In this document: one piece after another, positions 16,635 to 24,803 of the stretch | Layout of the letters: the number at the start of each line of letters is the position of its first letter | Numbering within the stretch: the first letter of the stretch is position 1 | NCBI GenBank assembly: GCA_020639235.1 | Contig: JACKHC010000002.1 | Span: forward strand, 62,001-126,000 | Direction: 5' to 3' | Source: Phycisphaeraceae bacterium | GTDB taxonomy: Bacteria; Planctomycetota; Phycisphaerae; Phycisphaerales; UBA1924 | Length of the DNA stretch: 64,000 nucleotides | Translations under genes and position numbers: made by a program | The notes under the pieces: model-generated | The model's database searches: none | The model's input: the letters and a program-made list of their open reading frames with translations, nothing else | Told to the model about the DNA's origin: nothing

Positions 16635-16668
16635 CCGTCGGTCGAGGGCTCCGATCCCCGACCGACGG
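16635..16668 (-). terminator. Strong hairpin with T-rich tail on the - strand
   Basis: CCGTCGGTCG (16635-16644) pairs with CGACCGACGG (16659-16668), extended by GGG/CCC inside a bulged A. The + strand has AAAAAGAAAA just before it, so on the - strand it is a textbook intrinsic terminator. No - strand gene that needs it is recognised. It may end an unannotated small RNA or belong to the origin. Confidence 0.5.
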
Positions 16669-16843
16669 CGTGCCACGGCTATTCGCCGCGTAGTCTGATT
16701 CTCGTCATTCCGGATGCCCCGCTCGACAGAACGCTCCGGGCCCAACAAACTAGCGTAGGCGGGCCGATTTGGGGGTCAATCGGGACGCACGCAACTCCGA
16801 TCAAATGCCGTAAATCATTATCAGATAAGGATTTACAAAAAAT

Positions 16844-17320
16844 ATGGCCACTTCCAACTCCCCCGCCAAGGTGGTCGATGTCGCGGTCGCACTCATATGC
16901 AAACAAGTTGCAAACATGTCATCAACATCTGGTATGGACCCGTTCCCGCGCCACGAGATATTGATTACCAAACGGAAAGCAAACACCCCGTATGAGGGGT
17001 ACTGGGAGTTCCCCGGCGGCAAACTCGACCCCGGGGAGTCCCCGGAGGGGTGCGCACGCCGCGAGTGCATGGAAGAAGTGGGCGTCTCCATCCGCGTGTT
17101 ATCGGTCCTTGACGAAGTTGTCCACACCTACGAGCACGCCACCGTCCGCCTCTTCCCGTGCGTGTGCGCACTCGAGCCGGACTCGCCCGAACCCAGGGCC
17201 ATCGAGGTCGCCGATTGCCGCTGGTGCGCGCTCGACGACCTGCCCTGGGAGGCGTTCCTGCCCGCCAATGTGCGCCTGGTGACGGCCCTGCACCGGTACC
17301 TCACCCGCGCGTGCGCGTAG
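16844..17320 (+). CDS. mutT: MutT-like Nudix hydrolase
   Basis: Nudix hydrolase of 158 residues, probably cleaning oxidised nucleotides (8-oxo-dGTP) or a related pyrophosphate. The Nudix box is complete: GGKLDPGESPEGCARRECMEEVGV fits Gx5Ex7REUxEExGU. WEFPGGK before it and the C-terminal W-x-x-LDDLPW are also typical of MutT. A short extra loop (about residues 22-36) separates the first two strands. No Shine-Dalgarno sequence precedes ATG 16844, but a later start would remove the first beta strand. It is the first gene after the composition switch. Confidence 0.9.
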   Translation: MATSNSPAKVVDVAVALICKQVANMSSTSGMDPFPRHEILITKRKANTPYEGYWEFPGGKLDPGESPEGCARRECMEEVGVSIRVLSVLDEVVHTYEHATVRLFPCVCALEPDSPEPRAIEVADCRWCALDDLPWEAFLPANVRLVTALHRYLTRACA

Positions 17321-17329
17321 ACTCTGGCG

Positions 17330-17641
17330 ATGGAGCGCGTGGAGCGGTTACTCAAGCTGTACCAGTCGGACCCGTGCGACGCCGATGTGCCGTACATGAT
17401 CGCGCAGGAGCACGCCAAAGACGGCGATCATGCGCACGCGATCCAGTGGTACGACACCTGCCTGAAGATGGAGCCCGCGTACCACTACGCCTACTACCAC
17501 AAGGCCAAGTCGCTGGAAGCGCTCGAACGAAACGACGATGCCGCCGCGGTCTTGCGGGCCGGGCTGGCGCGGGCGAAGGCGGCGGGGGACGCGAAGGCGT
17601 CGAACGAGATCGCGGCGTATCTGGACGAGCTGACGCCGTGA
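17330..17641 (+). CDS. Small TPR-repeat protein
   Basis: A 103-residue soluble helical protein with tetratricopeptide-type helices: PYMIAQEHAKDGDHAHAIQWYDTCLKMEP followed by YHYAYYHKAKSLEALERNDDAAAVLRAGL. Proteins like this mediate protein-protein contact; the partner is unknown. Nine bases follow mutT, and its stop overlaps the recX start by four bases, so it belongs to a mutT-TPR-recX operon. Confidence 0.8.
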   Translation: MERVERLLKLYQSDPCDADVPYMIAQEHAKDGDHAHAIQWYDTCLKMEPAYHYAYYHKAKSLEALERNDDAAAVLRAGLARAKAAGDAKASNEIAAYLDELTP

Positions 17642-18309
17642 GCGAAGTTCCCGAATTCATCGAGGGCGAGCGGGTTTCGGCGCTGGCGCCGGGGCGGCGA
17701 GTCGGTGTGGTCGTGATCCGCGTCGGGGATCGCGTGGCGGGGCGGATCAGCGAGCGGGACGTGGTGGAGATCGGTGTGCGGACGGGGACCCTGTGGACCG
17801 AGGAGCTGGCGCGACGGGTGGCGGAGGCGGACGAGACGGAGCGGGCGCGGGTGGTGGCGCGGCGGATGCTCAACGCGCGGATGCGGAGCCGGGCGGAGTT
17901 GATCGAGCAGATCACGGGGAAGGAGTTTTCCGCGGCGAGCGCGGCGCGCGTTGCGGACGAGTTGGAGCGGGCGGGGCTGATTGATGATGCGCGGCTTGCG
18001 GCGTCGCTCGTGGGGAGTCTGCGGCGGCGGGGCGGGGCGGGGCGGCGGCTGATGGAGCAGAAGCTTCGCGCGCGGAAGATCGGGCGGGAGGTGTCGGATG
18101 CGGCGATTGAGGGAGCCCTCGCGGGCGTAGACCCGTATGAGGAGGCGTTGGCGCTGGCGCGTGGGCGCGCGGCGCGGATGAAATCGGACACGGACCGCGC
18201 GGCCCGGACCCGGCGACTGCACGGGTTTCTGGCGAGGCGTGGGTACGAGGGCGATGTGTGCTGGCGCGTGGTGCGCGAGGTTGTCGGGGGCGATACGGGC
18301 GATGGCTGA
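17638..18309 (+). CDS. recX: RecX-family regulatory protein
   Basis: A 223-residue protein of the RecX family, which caps and disassembles RecA filaments. The three-helix repeats are visible: AARRMLNARMRSRAELIEQITGKEFSAASAARVADELERAGLIDDARLAASLVGSLRRRGGAGRRLMEQKLRARKIGREV and a C-terminal unit ending ARTRRLHGFLARRGYEGDVCWRVV. The N-terminal 70 residues are not conserved. The GTG 17638 start overlaps the preceding TGA. RecA itself is not in the window. Confidence 0.85.
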   Translation: MSEVPEFIEGERVSALAPGRRVGVVVIRVGDRVAGRISERDVVEIGVRTGTLWTEELARRVAEADETERARVVARRMLNARMRSRAELIEQITGKEFSAASAARVADELERAGLIDDARLAASLVGSLRRRGGAGRRLMEQKLRARKIGREVSDAAIEGALAGVDPYEEALALARGRAARMKSDTDRAARTRRLHGFLARRGYEGDVCWRVVREVVGGDTGDG

Positions 18310-18392
18310 CGGGGAATGGCTGGGGGCCGCGGATCGGCGGCATGCACTAGAATCGTCGGACTGGCCCGTTGGTTGATTGAACGGAGATTCGG

Positions 18393-20627
18393 ATGTTGAA
18401 GCAGGCATGGATCGGCGTTGGTCGTTTGGGATTGATCGGTGGTTGCGCGTTGTTGCTGTCGTCGGCGGCGGCGGCGATCGCGCGAGAGGATCCGTCTGTT
18501 TATGTGGCGCGTGCGGACCAGTTGGGTGCGGCGGGCCCGGGGACATTCGCGATCGAGGACACGCTTTTCCCGGCGCTGGCGAAGATGGACGCGGAGCCGT
18601 CGTGGATGGTGCGTGACCGGACGCGGCTCGTGAAGTGCGTGCCGGGTTCGGCGGACTGGGCCGAGGTCGAGTCGTGGCTGATGGCGACGCCCCAGCGGGA
18701 TCTCGTCGAGGCGTTCAAGGCCTGCACGGATCGATCGGACCGGAAGAAGAAGTGGGTGCTCGGTCTTCCCTATGGCGCGGACAATGTTGAGAGCGACTGG
18801 GTGGAGAAGGGTCTCTGCGTGACGCTCTCGCAGGACAACCTGCTCGCGACGGCGGAGTTCCCGTACCTGAAGGCCCTCGACTCGCTCACGGACCTTGTGA
18901 CGCTGGAAATGCTGCGGCTTGTCTCTGAGAAGGAGAGCGACGCTTCGATGGATCTTGGTATCGGCCTGGTGTACCTGGGCCGGCATGTGTCGGAGCGTCC
19001 GTTTGCGACGGAGTCTTTGTACGGATACCGGATGATGTCGCGCGGCCTGCTGGCGATGACGGATGCTGTGTACACCTATCAGGACTCGTTCCGGGATAAG
19101 GATGTTCTGGTGGACGCGGCGGCGGGTCTTGACTTTCAGGACCTGAAGTGGACGCAGTTCATCTTCCCGATGGGCGATCGTCTGGCCGCCGAGCAGTTGA
19201 TGGCACGGACGATCGAGGAGCGTCGGGGTGTGATTCCGGACGCCTATGTGACGACGATGGCGGCTCTGACCTCGAAGGATCATCCGCTGCGACGGTTCGG
19301 TGCCGGCGGCCATTGGAACGATACGGTGGCTTTGCAGGCGGACTGGTTCGAGACCGAGGGCGCGATCAACCGGATCTGGGGGGATTTCGGGAAGCGGTGG
19401 AACTACAGCTTCCACACGCGCGAGCATGCGCGCGAGACGGACCTCGAGGCGTTGTCGACGCCCCCGCACGAGATGGTGACATGGGTTGCGAAGCCGGTGA
19501 TCAAGGTGTTTCACGCGCGTCGGCGGACGATGAACGAGATCGCGGCGACCCGCATCGTGTTGGGTTGCATGGCGTGGAAGGCGGTGCGTTACGACTGGCT
19601 TGGGCGTGATGGCACGGCGGCGCTGCGTCCGAACTTCCTGTCGTATGTGGAGCCGGACATGTACAACTGGCACACGCGGCAAGAGACTTACCTCCCGTTC
19701 GGGTACTTCGTCCCGATGCGCGACGAGATCGTGGATGTTCGTGATGATCCGGTGCCGCACGAGGTGGTCTTCTCGGTGGATCCTGCGGACCCGTACGGTT
19801 CTGCGATCGATCAGGCGGGCGTGATGCGCGAGTACGGCGGAACGCAGACGGCCGAGCGGGAGATGGGTCGCGGTCCGGCCTCGTCGGGCGACGACGACCT
19901 GCTGGTTGAGTCCGACGACTCGAACCCCATCATTGAGGGGCTCACGAAGGACCTGCGTTCCTATTACGACGCCTCGGCGCAGAAGATTGATGTGGATCGG
20001 TACCGCGAGTTCCTGAGCCAGGGCGGGGCGCGGAGCGCGCAGGAGGAGGTCGTCGCGTTCGTCGGCCTGATGCGCCTGCTTGATCCGTCGATCCAGCCGG
20101 AGACTGTCAACTGGAACGATCTGATGGATCGTTTGCTTTCGTTCGTGCCTCCCGGGGCGCCGCCCAGCGCCTCGATGCGGGGCGCCTTGTCGGAGGTCGG
20201 GATCGACTCGGGCACGTTCAAGCAGATGAATGTGAAGTACTTCGAGTCGTTGATGGTCAACCCGGGTTCGAAGGGGGCGATGTCGACGCTGCTCAAGGGC
20301 GGGCGGCCTTCGGCGGGCGAGTTGTCGGCCCTGAGCCGCGCGGTCGAGGAGTCGCTCGGGTCGCCCGAGATGATCTCGATGCAGGAGCAGATGATCGGTC
20401 AGATGCTTGCGGGCACGATGGGCGATCGCATCCGGCGGATGCTTGCGAAGCGGACCTCTGCGGTGAACGCGTACTCGGTGATGCTGGATGGTTCGCAGTT
20501 CGTGCTGTACTCGGTCGGCCCGGATCGGTTCGACAACCGGGCGCGGAATGTCGGGGTCAGGGGCGATGACATCCTGTTCTGGCCGCCGGTGATTTCGCTG
20601 TACCGTGAGGCGATCTCGGGGAACTGA
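18393..20627 (+). CDS. Large secreted protein of unknown function
   Basis: A 744-residue protein with a signal peptide (residues 1-30, ending SSAAAAIA). The long middle part is helical and rich in W, Y, R and D, with no recognised motif. Near the C-terminus, SAVNAYSVMLDGSQFVLYSVGPDRFDNRARNVGVRGDDILFWPP resembles the C-terminal strand region of planctomycete pseudopilin-like proteins (FVLYSVGPD...DDI-W-PP). No catalytic site is seen. It stands alone between recX and trxB. Possibly a cell-envelope or secretion-linked protein. Confidence 0.75.
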   Translation: MLKQAWIGVGRLGLIGGCALLLSSAAAAIAREDPSVYVARADQLGAAGPGTFAIEDTLFPALAKMDAEPSWMVRDRTRLVKCVPGSADWAEVESWLMATPQRDLVEAFKACTDRSDRKKKWVLGLPYGADNVESDWVEKGLCVTLSQDNLLATAEFPYLKALDSLTDLVTLEMLRLVSEKESDASMDLGIGLVYLGRHVSERPFATESLYGYRMMSRGLLAMTDAVYTYQDSFRDKDVLVDAAAGLDFQDLKWTQFIFPMGDRLAAEQLMARTIEERRGVIPDAYVTTMAALTSKDHPLRRFGAGGHWNDTVALQADWFETEGAINRIWGDFGKRWNYSFHTREHARETDLEALSTPPHEMVTWVAKPVIKVFHARRRTMNEIAATRIVLGCMAWKAVRYDWLGRDGTAALRPNFLSYVEPDMYNWHTRQETYLPFGYFVPMRDEIVDVRDDPVPHEVVFSVDPADPYGSAIDQAGVMREYGGTQTAEREMGRGPASSGDDDLLVESDDSNPIIEGLTKDLRSYYDASAQKIDVDRYREFLSQGGARSAQEEVVAFVGLMRLLDPSIQPETVNWNDLMDRLLSFVPPGAPPSASMRGALSEVGIDSGTFKQMNVKYFESLMVNPGSKGAMSTLLKGGRPSAGELSALSRAVEESLGSPEMISMQEQMIGQMLAGTMGDRIRRMLAKRTSAVNAYSVMLDGSQFVLYSVGPDRFDNRARNVGVRGDDILFWPPVISLYREAISGN

Positions 20628-20674
20628 CTCGCGGCGATCGGAATAGTTTCGAGAGTGAAGGGATTGGTTCGCGC

Positions 20675-21655
20675 ATGGGCAACAACGGCGTCGAGAAGGT
20701 TGTGATTATCGGTTCGGGTCCGGCGGGGTACACGGCGGCGATTTACGCTGCGCGGGCGAGTCTGGACCCGATCTGCTTCGTGGGTGTTCCCAAGCAGAAC
20801 CCGTCGCTTGTGTTGCCTGGCGGTCAGCTGATGCTGACGACGGACGTCGAGAACTATCCGGGTTTCCCGGAGGGTGTGTCGGGCCCGGAGATGATGGAGT
20901 CGTTCAAGAAGCAGGCGGCGCGGTTCGGGACGCGGCTTGTGGACGCGGACATCACCAGGTGCGAGTTCGGCGAGCGGCCGTTTGTGCTGCACACATCGGA
21001 CAACAAGACGGTGCGGGCGCACAGCGTGATTATCGCGACGGGGGCGACGGCGAACTGGATCGGGCTGGATAACGAGATGCGGCTGGCGCAGACGGGGGGC
21101 GGGGTTTCGGCGTGCGCGGTGTGCGACGGGGCGCTGCCGATGTTCAGGAACAAGCGGCTGGCGGTGGTGGGCGGCGGCGACTCTGCGATGGAGGAGGCCA
21201 ACTACCTGACGAAGTTCGCTTCGACGGTGTATGTGATTCACAGGCGGGACGAGTTCCGGGCGTCGAAGGTGATGCAGGAGCGTTTGCTCGGGCACAAGAA
21301 TGTGACGGTGCTTTGGAACAAGGTGGTGACGGATGTGCTGGGCGGCGAGCACATCTCGGGCGTGGCGCTGAAGGACACCGAGACGGGCGAGGCGAGCAAC
21401 CTTGAGGTGGACGGGTTGTTCGTGGCTATCGGTCACACGCCGGCGACGAAGTTCCTGAGCGGCACGGGGATCGTGCTGGACGACAAGAAGTACATCAAAC
21501 TGAGCGGGCAGGGCAGCGCGACGAATATCGAGGGCGTGTTCGCGGCGGGCGACGTCGCGGACTCGGTGTACCGCCAGGCGGTGACGGCTGCGGGGATGGG
21601 GTGCCGCGCCGCGCTGGACGCGGAGCGGTGGCTGGCGGCGCAGGGGGTGGAGTGA
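20675..21655 (+). CDS. trxB: Thioredoxin reductase
   Basis: FAD/NADPH-dependent reductase of 326 residues that recharges thioredoxin. The FAD-binding GSGPAGYTAAIYAARA, the redox pair ACAVCDGA, the NADPH-binding GGGDSAMEEANYLTK and the C-terminal GVFAAGDVAD are all present. No thioredoxin gene is adjacent. The ATG 20675 start is consistent with family alignments. Confidence 0.95.
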   Translation: MGNNGVEKVVIIGSGPAGYTAAIYAARASLDPICFVGVPKQNPSLVLPGGQLMLTTDVENYPGFPEGVSGPEMMESFKKQAARFGTRLVDADITRCEFGERPFVLHTSDNKTVRAHSVIIATGATANWIGLDNEMRLAQTGGGVSACAVCDGALPMFRNKRLAVVGGGDSAMEEANYLTKFASTVYVIHRRDEFRASKVMQERLLGHKNVTVLWNKVVTDVLGGEHISGVALKDTETGEASNLEVDGLFVAIGHTPATKFLSGTGIVLDDKKYIKLSGQGSATNIEGVFAAGDVADSVYRQAVTAAGMGCRAALDAERWLAAQGVE

Positions 21656-21678
21656 CGGGGTGTGCTTAGACTAGGGTG

Positions 21679-22074
21679 ATGTTTCGCCGACTCTCTAAGG
21701 CGCTTCAAAGGCGTTTCCGTCAGACGACTCGGAAAGTTGTCGTAATCGATGGCGTCGTGCAAGTCCATGATCTGGATGATGAAGTCTGGCGGATTCCGAT
21801 AGACAAGGTCGTCCAAATCATCGCGTGGAAGGACGACTTGTTTGGATACGACTCCGTTGTTGTCGGCTTGCGAGTCTCTGCTGATCCGCGCTTCTATCGA
21901 GCATTTGAGGAAGACGAGGGCAGCGAAGTGTTCTGTGGGTGGCTCAACGACTTCACGGATGGCGCGTGGGACGCACTTCGGCGGGATGTGACATTTCCGG
22001 CGTTCGAATACAAGCTGACTCACATCTGGGGCGAGGGTCGGGAGCGCCTCGACTTCGGATTCGAATACATCTGA
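21679..22074 (+). CDS. Hypothetical protein
   Basis: A 131-residue soluble, acidic protein with aromatic-rich strands (VVVIDGVVQVHDLDDEVWRIPIDKVVQIIAWK, DLFGYDSVVVGLRVS) and a C-terminal HIWGEGRERLDFGFEYI. No family is recognised; the size and aromatic composition recall contact-toxin immunity proteins, but no toxin gene is nearby. GC is lower than in the neighbours. The start may be ATG 21679 or the GTG immediately before it. Confidence 0.6.
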   Translation: MFRRLSKALQRRFRQTTRKVVVIDGVVQVHDLDDEVWRIPIDKVVQIIAWKDDLFGYDSVVVGLRVSADPRFYRAFEEDEGSEVFCGWLNDFTDGAWDALRRDVTFPAFEYKLTHIWGEGRERLDFGFEYI

Positions 22075-22083
22075 CCGGCGTCT

Positions 22084-22491
22084 TCACATCGGGATCGGTT
22101 GATCGAAGGTCTGGTCGTCGGCGGTGCCGGGCTGGGTGTCGGGGCCGGCGCTGGTGATGTGGACTGTTTTGGTGTTCTTATCGACGGAGATGGTGTATTG
22201 GGTTCCCCAAGGGTCGTTGGACCACGCGCCCCCATCCCCCGAGTATCTGATGAGTTCGTCCATTGAGTTTGGGTAGCGCGCGTTGTTGAGTTCGTACATG
22301 CCGACGAGTTGGGCGATCTGGTTGAGGTAGATGTGTGTGACGGTGTCTTCGGCCTTGTCCTTGGCGTCGGCGACGGTCTTCATGTAGGACTTGCCGCCCA
22401 TGTTGCCGAAGGCGAGGTAGAGGACGATGGCGAGGCCGATGAGGACGACGAGGATGCCGAGCCCTGCGGAGCCGAGTCGGGAGGATTTCAT
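22084..22491 (-). CDS. GspG-C-terminal-like membrane protein
   Basis: A 135-residue protein with one N-terminal membrane helix (LGILVVLIGLAIVLYLAFG). It is followed by a domain like the soluble part of major pseudopilins: YLNQIAQLVGMYELNNARYPNSMDEL...DPWGTQYTISVDKNTKTVHITSAGPDTQPGTADD. The prepilin peptidase site G/FTLIE is missing, so it is probably a stand-alone pseudopilin relative rather than a processed subunit. The start is supported by GGAG upstream. Confidence 0.78.
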   Translation of the reverse strand: MKSSRLGSAGLGILVVLIGLAIVLYLAFGNMGGKSYMKTVADAKDKAEDTVTHIYLNQIAQLVGMYELNNARYPNSMDELIRYSGDGGAWSNDPWGTQYTISVDKNTKTVHITSAGPDTQPGTADDQTFDQPIPM

Positions 22492-22531
22492 GTGGGGTCT
22501 CCGGCGGTGGTGAGGTTGGGAGATTGTAGGC

Positions 22532-22570
22532 GGGCACCGCATGCTGCTTTGCCGACAAGCGGTGGCACCC
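22532..22570 (-). repeat. Family C palindromic repeat, copy 2 (reverse)
   Basis: On the - strand it begins GGGTGCCACCGCTTGTCGGC and ends GCGGTGCCC, matching the copy at 4406-4446. Confidence 0.7.
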
Positions 22571-22571
22571 G

Positions 22572-24713
22572 CTATTGGATGGTGTGGTTGCCCTCTTCGA
22601 TGCGGTATTCGAACCAGCGCTGGTCGACGAGGTCGAGGATGTCCTTGGACATCTCGATGACGGGGGGCCAGGCGCGGACGGGCCAGTCGTAGGCGTTTGT
22701 CGCGGTGCCGGATGAGGACTCGATGGCGGGGCGGGGCGACTTGGTGGTGGCGTCGAAGCAGGCGCGGTCGTGGTGGATGCGCATGTCGCGGGCTGCATCG
22801 GTGTTGGCGCACCAGTGGAAGAGGGCCTCGTCGATGTTGGCGATGTTGACGGTGTCGTCGAGCATGACGATGTAACGGGGCGGCGCATCGGTGACGATTC
22901 GGAAGAGCGCATCGGCGATGGTGTCGGCGTCGGCGTCGTGCTCCTTGGTGATGGAGACGAAAAGCCAGGTGCGCGCGAGTTCGGCGGGGAGGGAGGCGTC
23001 GGCGACATTCGCGATCTCGCGGACGGACTCGAGGTAGACACTCGCGTCTGCGTCGCTCAGGGCGGGCGGCGGGGCACTTAGGTCGTCGAGCGGGATGTCG
23101 GCGGATTGTTCGCCCCGGATCTTGCGTGTGCAGTCGAAACCGAGTTTGGTGCCGGCGCCGAGGAATGGCGCGGCGTGGTCGAGGATGTCGAGCGGGCCGC
23201 GTGTGATCTCGATGTCGCGGGCGGGATGGCAGCGCTGGCCGGCGAGGCGCATGACTTCGAGGGCGTCGTGGACATCGGCATCGGCATCGACGACGAAGAT
23301 GTTCTTGGTCCACGACATCTGGCCCGCGCCCCAGCAGGCGTGCATGACGCGGCGGGCGTGGAGCGGGTAGGTCTTATCGATCTGGACGCAGGCGGCGTTG
23401 TGGAAGGCGCCGAAGAGGGGGAGGTGGTAGTCCTCGATGTCGGGGACGATTGTTTTGAGGAGCGGGAGGAAGATGCGCTCGGTGGCTTTGCCGAGGTAGT
23501 AGTCCTCCTGGGGCGGGAGGCCGACGATGGTTGTGGGGTAGATGGGGTTGCGGCGGTGCGTGATCGCGGTGACTTCCATGATGGGGTAGCGATCGGGCAT
23601 GGAGTAGTAGCCGGTGTGATCGCCGAATGGTCCTTCGAAGACGGCGCCGGGTCCGAGCGGTCCGTCGGTGCGGGGGTCGTAGTTGACGAAGCCGGCATCG
23701 GTGGAGACGAAGCCCTCGATGACGATCTCGGAGTTGGCGGGGACGCGGATGGGGACGGTCTTGGCGCGGACCATGGGGATGCCTTCGCGGTTGAGGAAAC
23801 CGGCGAAGAGGAGTTCGGAGATGCCGGGCGGGAGCGGCGCTGTGGCGGCGAAGGGGAGGACGGACTCGCCGCCGAGCGCGATGGCGACGGGCATGCGTTT
23901 GCCGAGTTTTTTCCAGGCGCGCCAGTGGGCGGCGCCGTCGTGGTGCATGTGCCAGTGCATGGCGAGGCGGTTCTTGCTGAGAACCTGAACTCGGTACATG
24001 CCGATGTTGTGGGAGGCGGGCTTGGGGTTGTCGATGTCGTCGGGATGGATGGTGTGGATGTGGGCGAGGGTGATGTAGCGCCCCCCCCATTGCTTCTGGA
24101 ACTCGGCGCTGGTGTCGACTCCCGGGATGTTGTCGTTGACATCGGCGGGGTAGCCGAGGGCCGCGAAATCGCCGTCGAGGGGCCAGCATTTGATGATGGG
24201 GAGGATGGAGAGGTCGGCTGAGTCGCCCGCGTAGACGATCTCCTGGCAGCGGGCCTTGCGCACGGTGCGGGGCGCTATCTTGAGGAGGGGCGCGAAGCGC
24301 TTGAGCATGCTGAGGGCTTCGCCGAGTGAACGCGGGGGCGCGGGCTTGGTGAATTCGGCGATTTTGGCGGCGAGGCCTTCGTAGCCGCCGGCGATGTGGC
24401 CGTCTTCGTAGAGGTTGGCGTCGCCGTGGCAGCCGAGGGCGACTTCCATGCGGCGGTATGAGCCGAAGGCGTTGATGAGGACGGGGATCTTTGAGCCGCG
24501 GACCTTCTCGAAGAGGAGGGCGACGCCTCCCCGGTCGTGGAACCGGGGGTCTTTGGCGCGGGTGGGCGGCGAGGGGAGTTCGTAGCAGCGGGTCTTGGAG
24601 ACACGGTCGGCGATGGCCGCGATCTCGAGGATGGGTGAGACGGGCGCGGTGACGCGGCGCAGTTCACCGGCGGACTCGAGCGCGAGCGCGAACTCTCTGG
24701 TGGTGCGGAACAT
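22572..24713 (-). CDS. UbiD-family prenyl-FMN decarboxylase
   Basis: Predicted prenylated-FMN-dependent decarboxylase, possibly in quinone (menaquinone or ubiquinone-type) synthesis. Family landmarks include the N-terminal FRTTREFALALESAGELRRV, ALGCHGDANLYEDG, GMYRVQVLSKNRLAMHWHMHHDGA and EGPFGDHTGYYSMPDRYP. Others are AHNAACVQIDKTYPLHARRVMHACWGAGQM and the late GPLDILDHAAPFLGAGTKLGFDCT. At 713 residues it is longer than most family members (about 490-620), with a C-terminal extension of about 150 residues. No UbiX-type flavin prenyltransferase lies nearby. Confidence 0.88.
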   Translation of the reverse strand: MFRTTREFALALESAGELRRVTAPVSPILEIAAIADRVSKTRCYELPSPPTRAKDPRFHDRGGVALLFEKVRGSKIPVLINAFGSYRRMEVALGCHGDANLYEDGHIAGGYEGLAAKIAEFTKPAPPRSLGEALSMLKRFAPLLKIAPRTVRKARCQEIVYAGDSADLSILPIIKCWPLDGDFAALGYPADVNDNIPGVDTSAEFQKQWGGRYITLAHIHTIHPDDIDNPKPASHNIGMYRVQVLSKNRLAMHWHMHHDGAAHWRAWKKLGKRMPVAIALGGESVLPFAATAPLPPGISELLFAGFLNREGIPMVRAKTVPIRVPANSEIVIEGFVSTDAGFVNYDPRTDGPLGPGAVFEGPFGDHTGYYSMPDRYPIMEVTAITHRRNPIYPTTIVGLPPQEDYYLGKATERIFLPLLKTIVPDIEDYHLPLFGAFHNAACVQIDKTYPLHARRVMHACWGAGQMSWTKNIFVVDADADVHDALEVMRLAGQRCHPARDIEITRGPLDILDHAAPFLGAGTKLGFDCTRKIRGEQSADIPLDDLSAPPPALSDADASVYLESVREIANVADASLPAELARTWLFVSITKEHDADADTIADALFRIVTDAPPRYIVMLDDTVNIANIDEALFHWCANTDAARDMRIHHDRACFDATTKSPRPAIESSSGTATNAYDWPVRAWPPVIEMSKDILDLVDQRWFEYRIEEGNHTIQ

Positions 24714-24803
24714 GGTGGCGGGATATTAGGGTATGTGGGGGCGATGGGTTAGGATTGGGTTGGGTGGAAGTGTGGTGCGGCGTTTCCCAGTAAGGAATGC
24801 GAG

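Larger units (their letters stand above)
16405..16843. other. Candidate chromosomal replication origin (oriC), largest gene-free gap
   Basis: This 439-bp gap holds no credible gene. The + strand is C-rich to its left and G-rich to its right in genes of both orientations, the sign change expected at an origin. Inside are a perfect DnaA box (16613-16621), a tandem pair of GCGCATTTC motifs (16528-16547), three TTCGCG(T/A)CA motifs (16544-16583), a strong hairpin (16635-16668) and an A+T-rich segment (about 16805-16843) that could be the unwinding element. Only one perfect box is visible, which is few for an oriC. A second origin element nearby or an inversion boundary remains possible. Confidence 0.6.

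Noticed and set aside
16679..16906. 75-residue - strand frame ending just before the 16635-16668 hairpin
   Set aside because: Position beside a terminator is attractive, but there is no ribosome-binding site, no known motif, and half of it is antisense to mutT.
17118..17126. Second DnaA-box-like site (TTGTCCACA)
   Set aside because: One mismatch and inside the mutT coding region; not counted as a box without conservation data.
17352..19760. 802-residue open frame on the - strand
   Set aside because: It is antisense to recX and the secreted-protein gene, is Arg/Pro/Ser-rich low-complexity and has no motif. Such frames are expected opposite G+C-rich genes.
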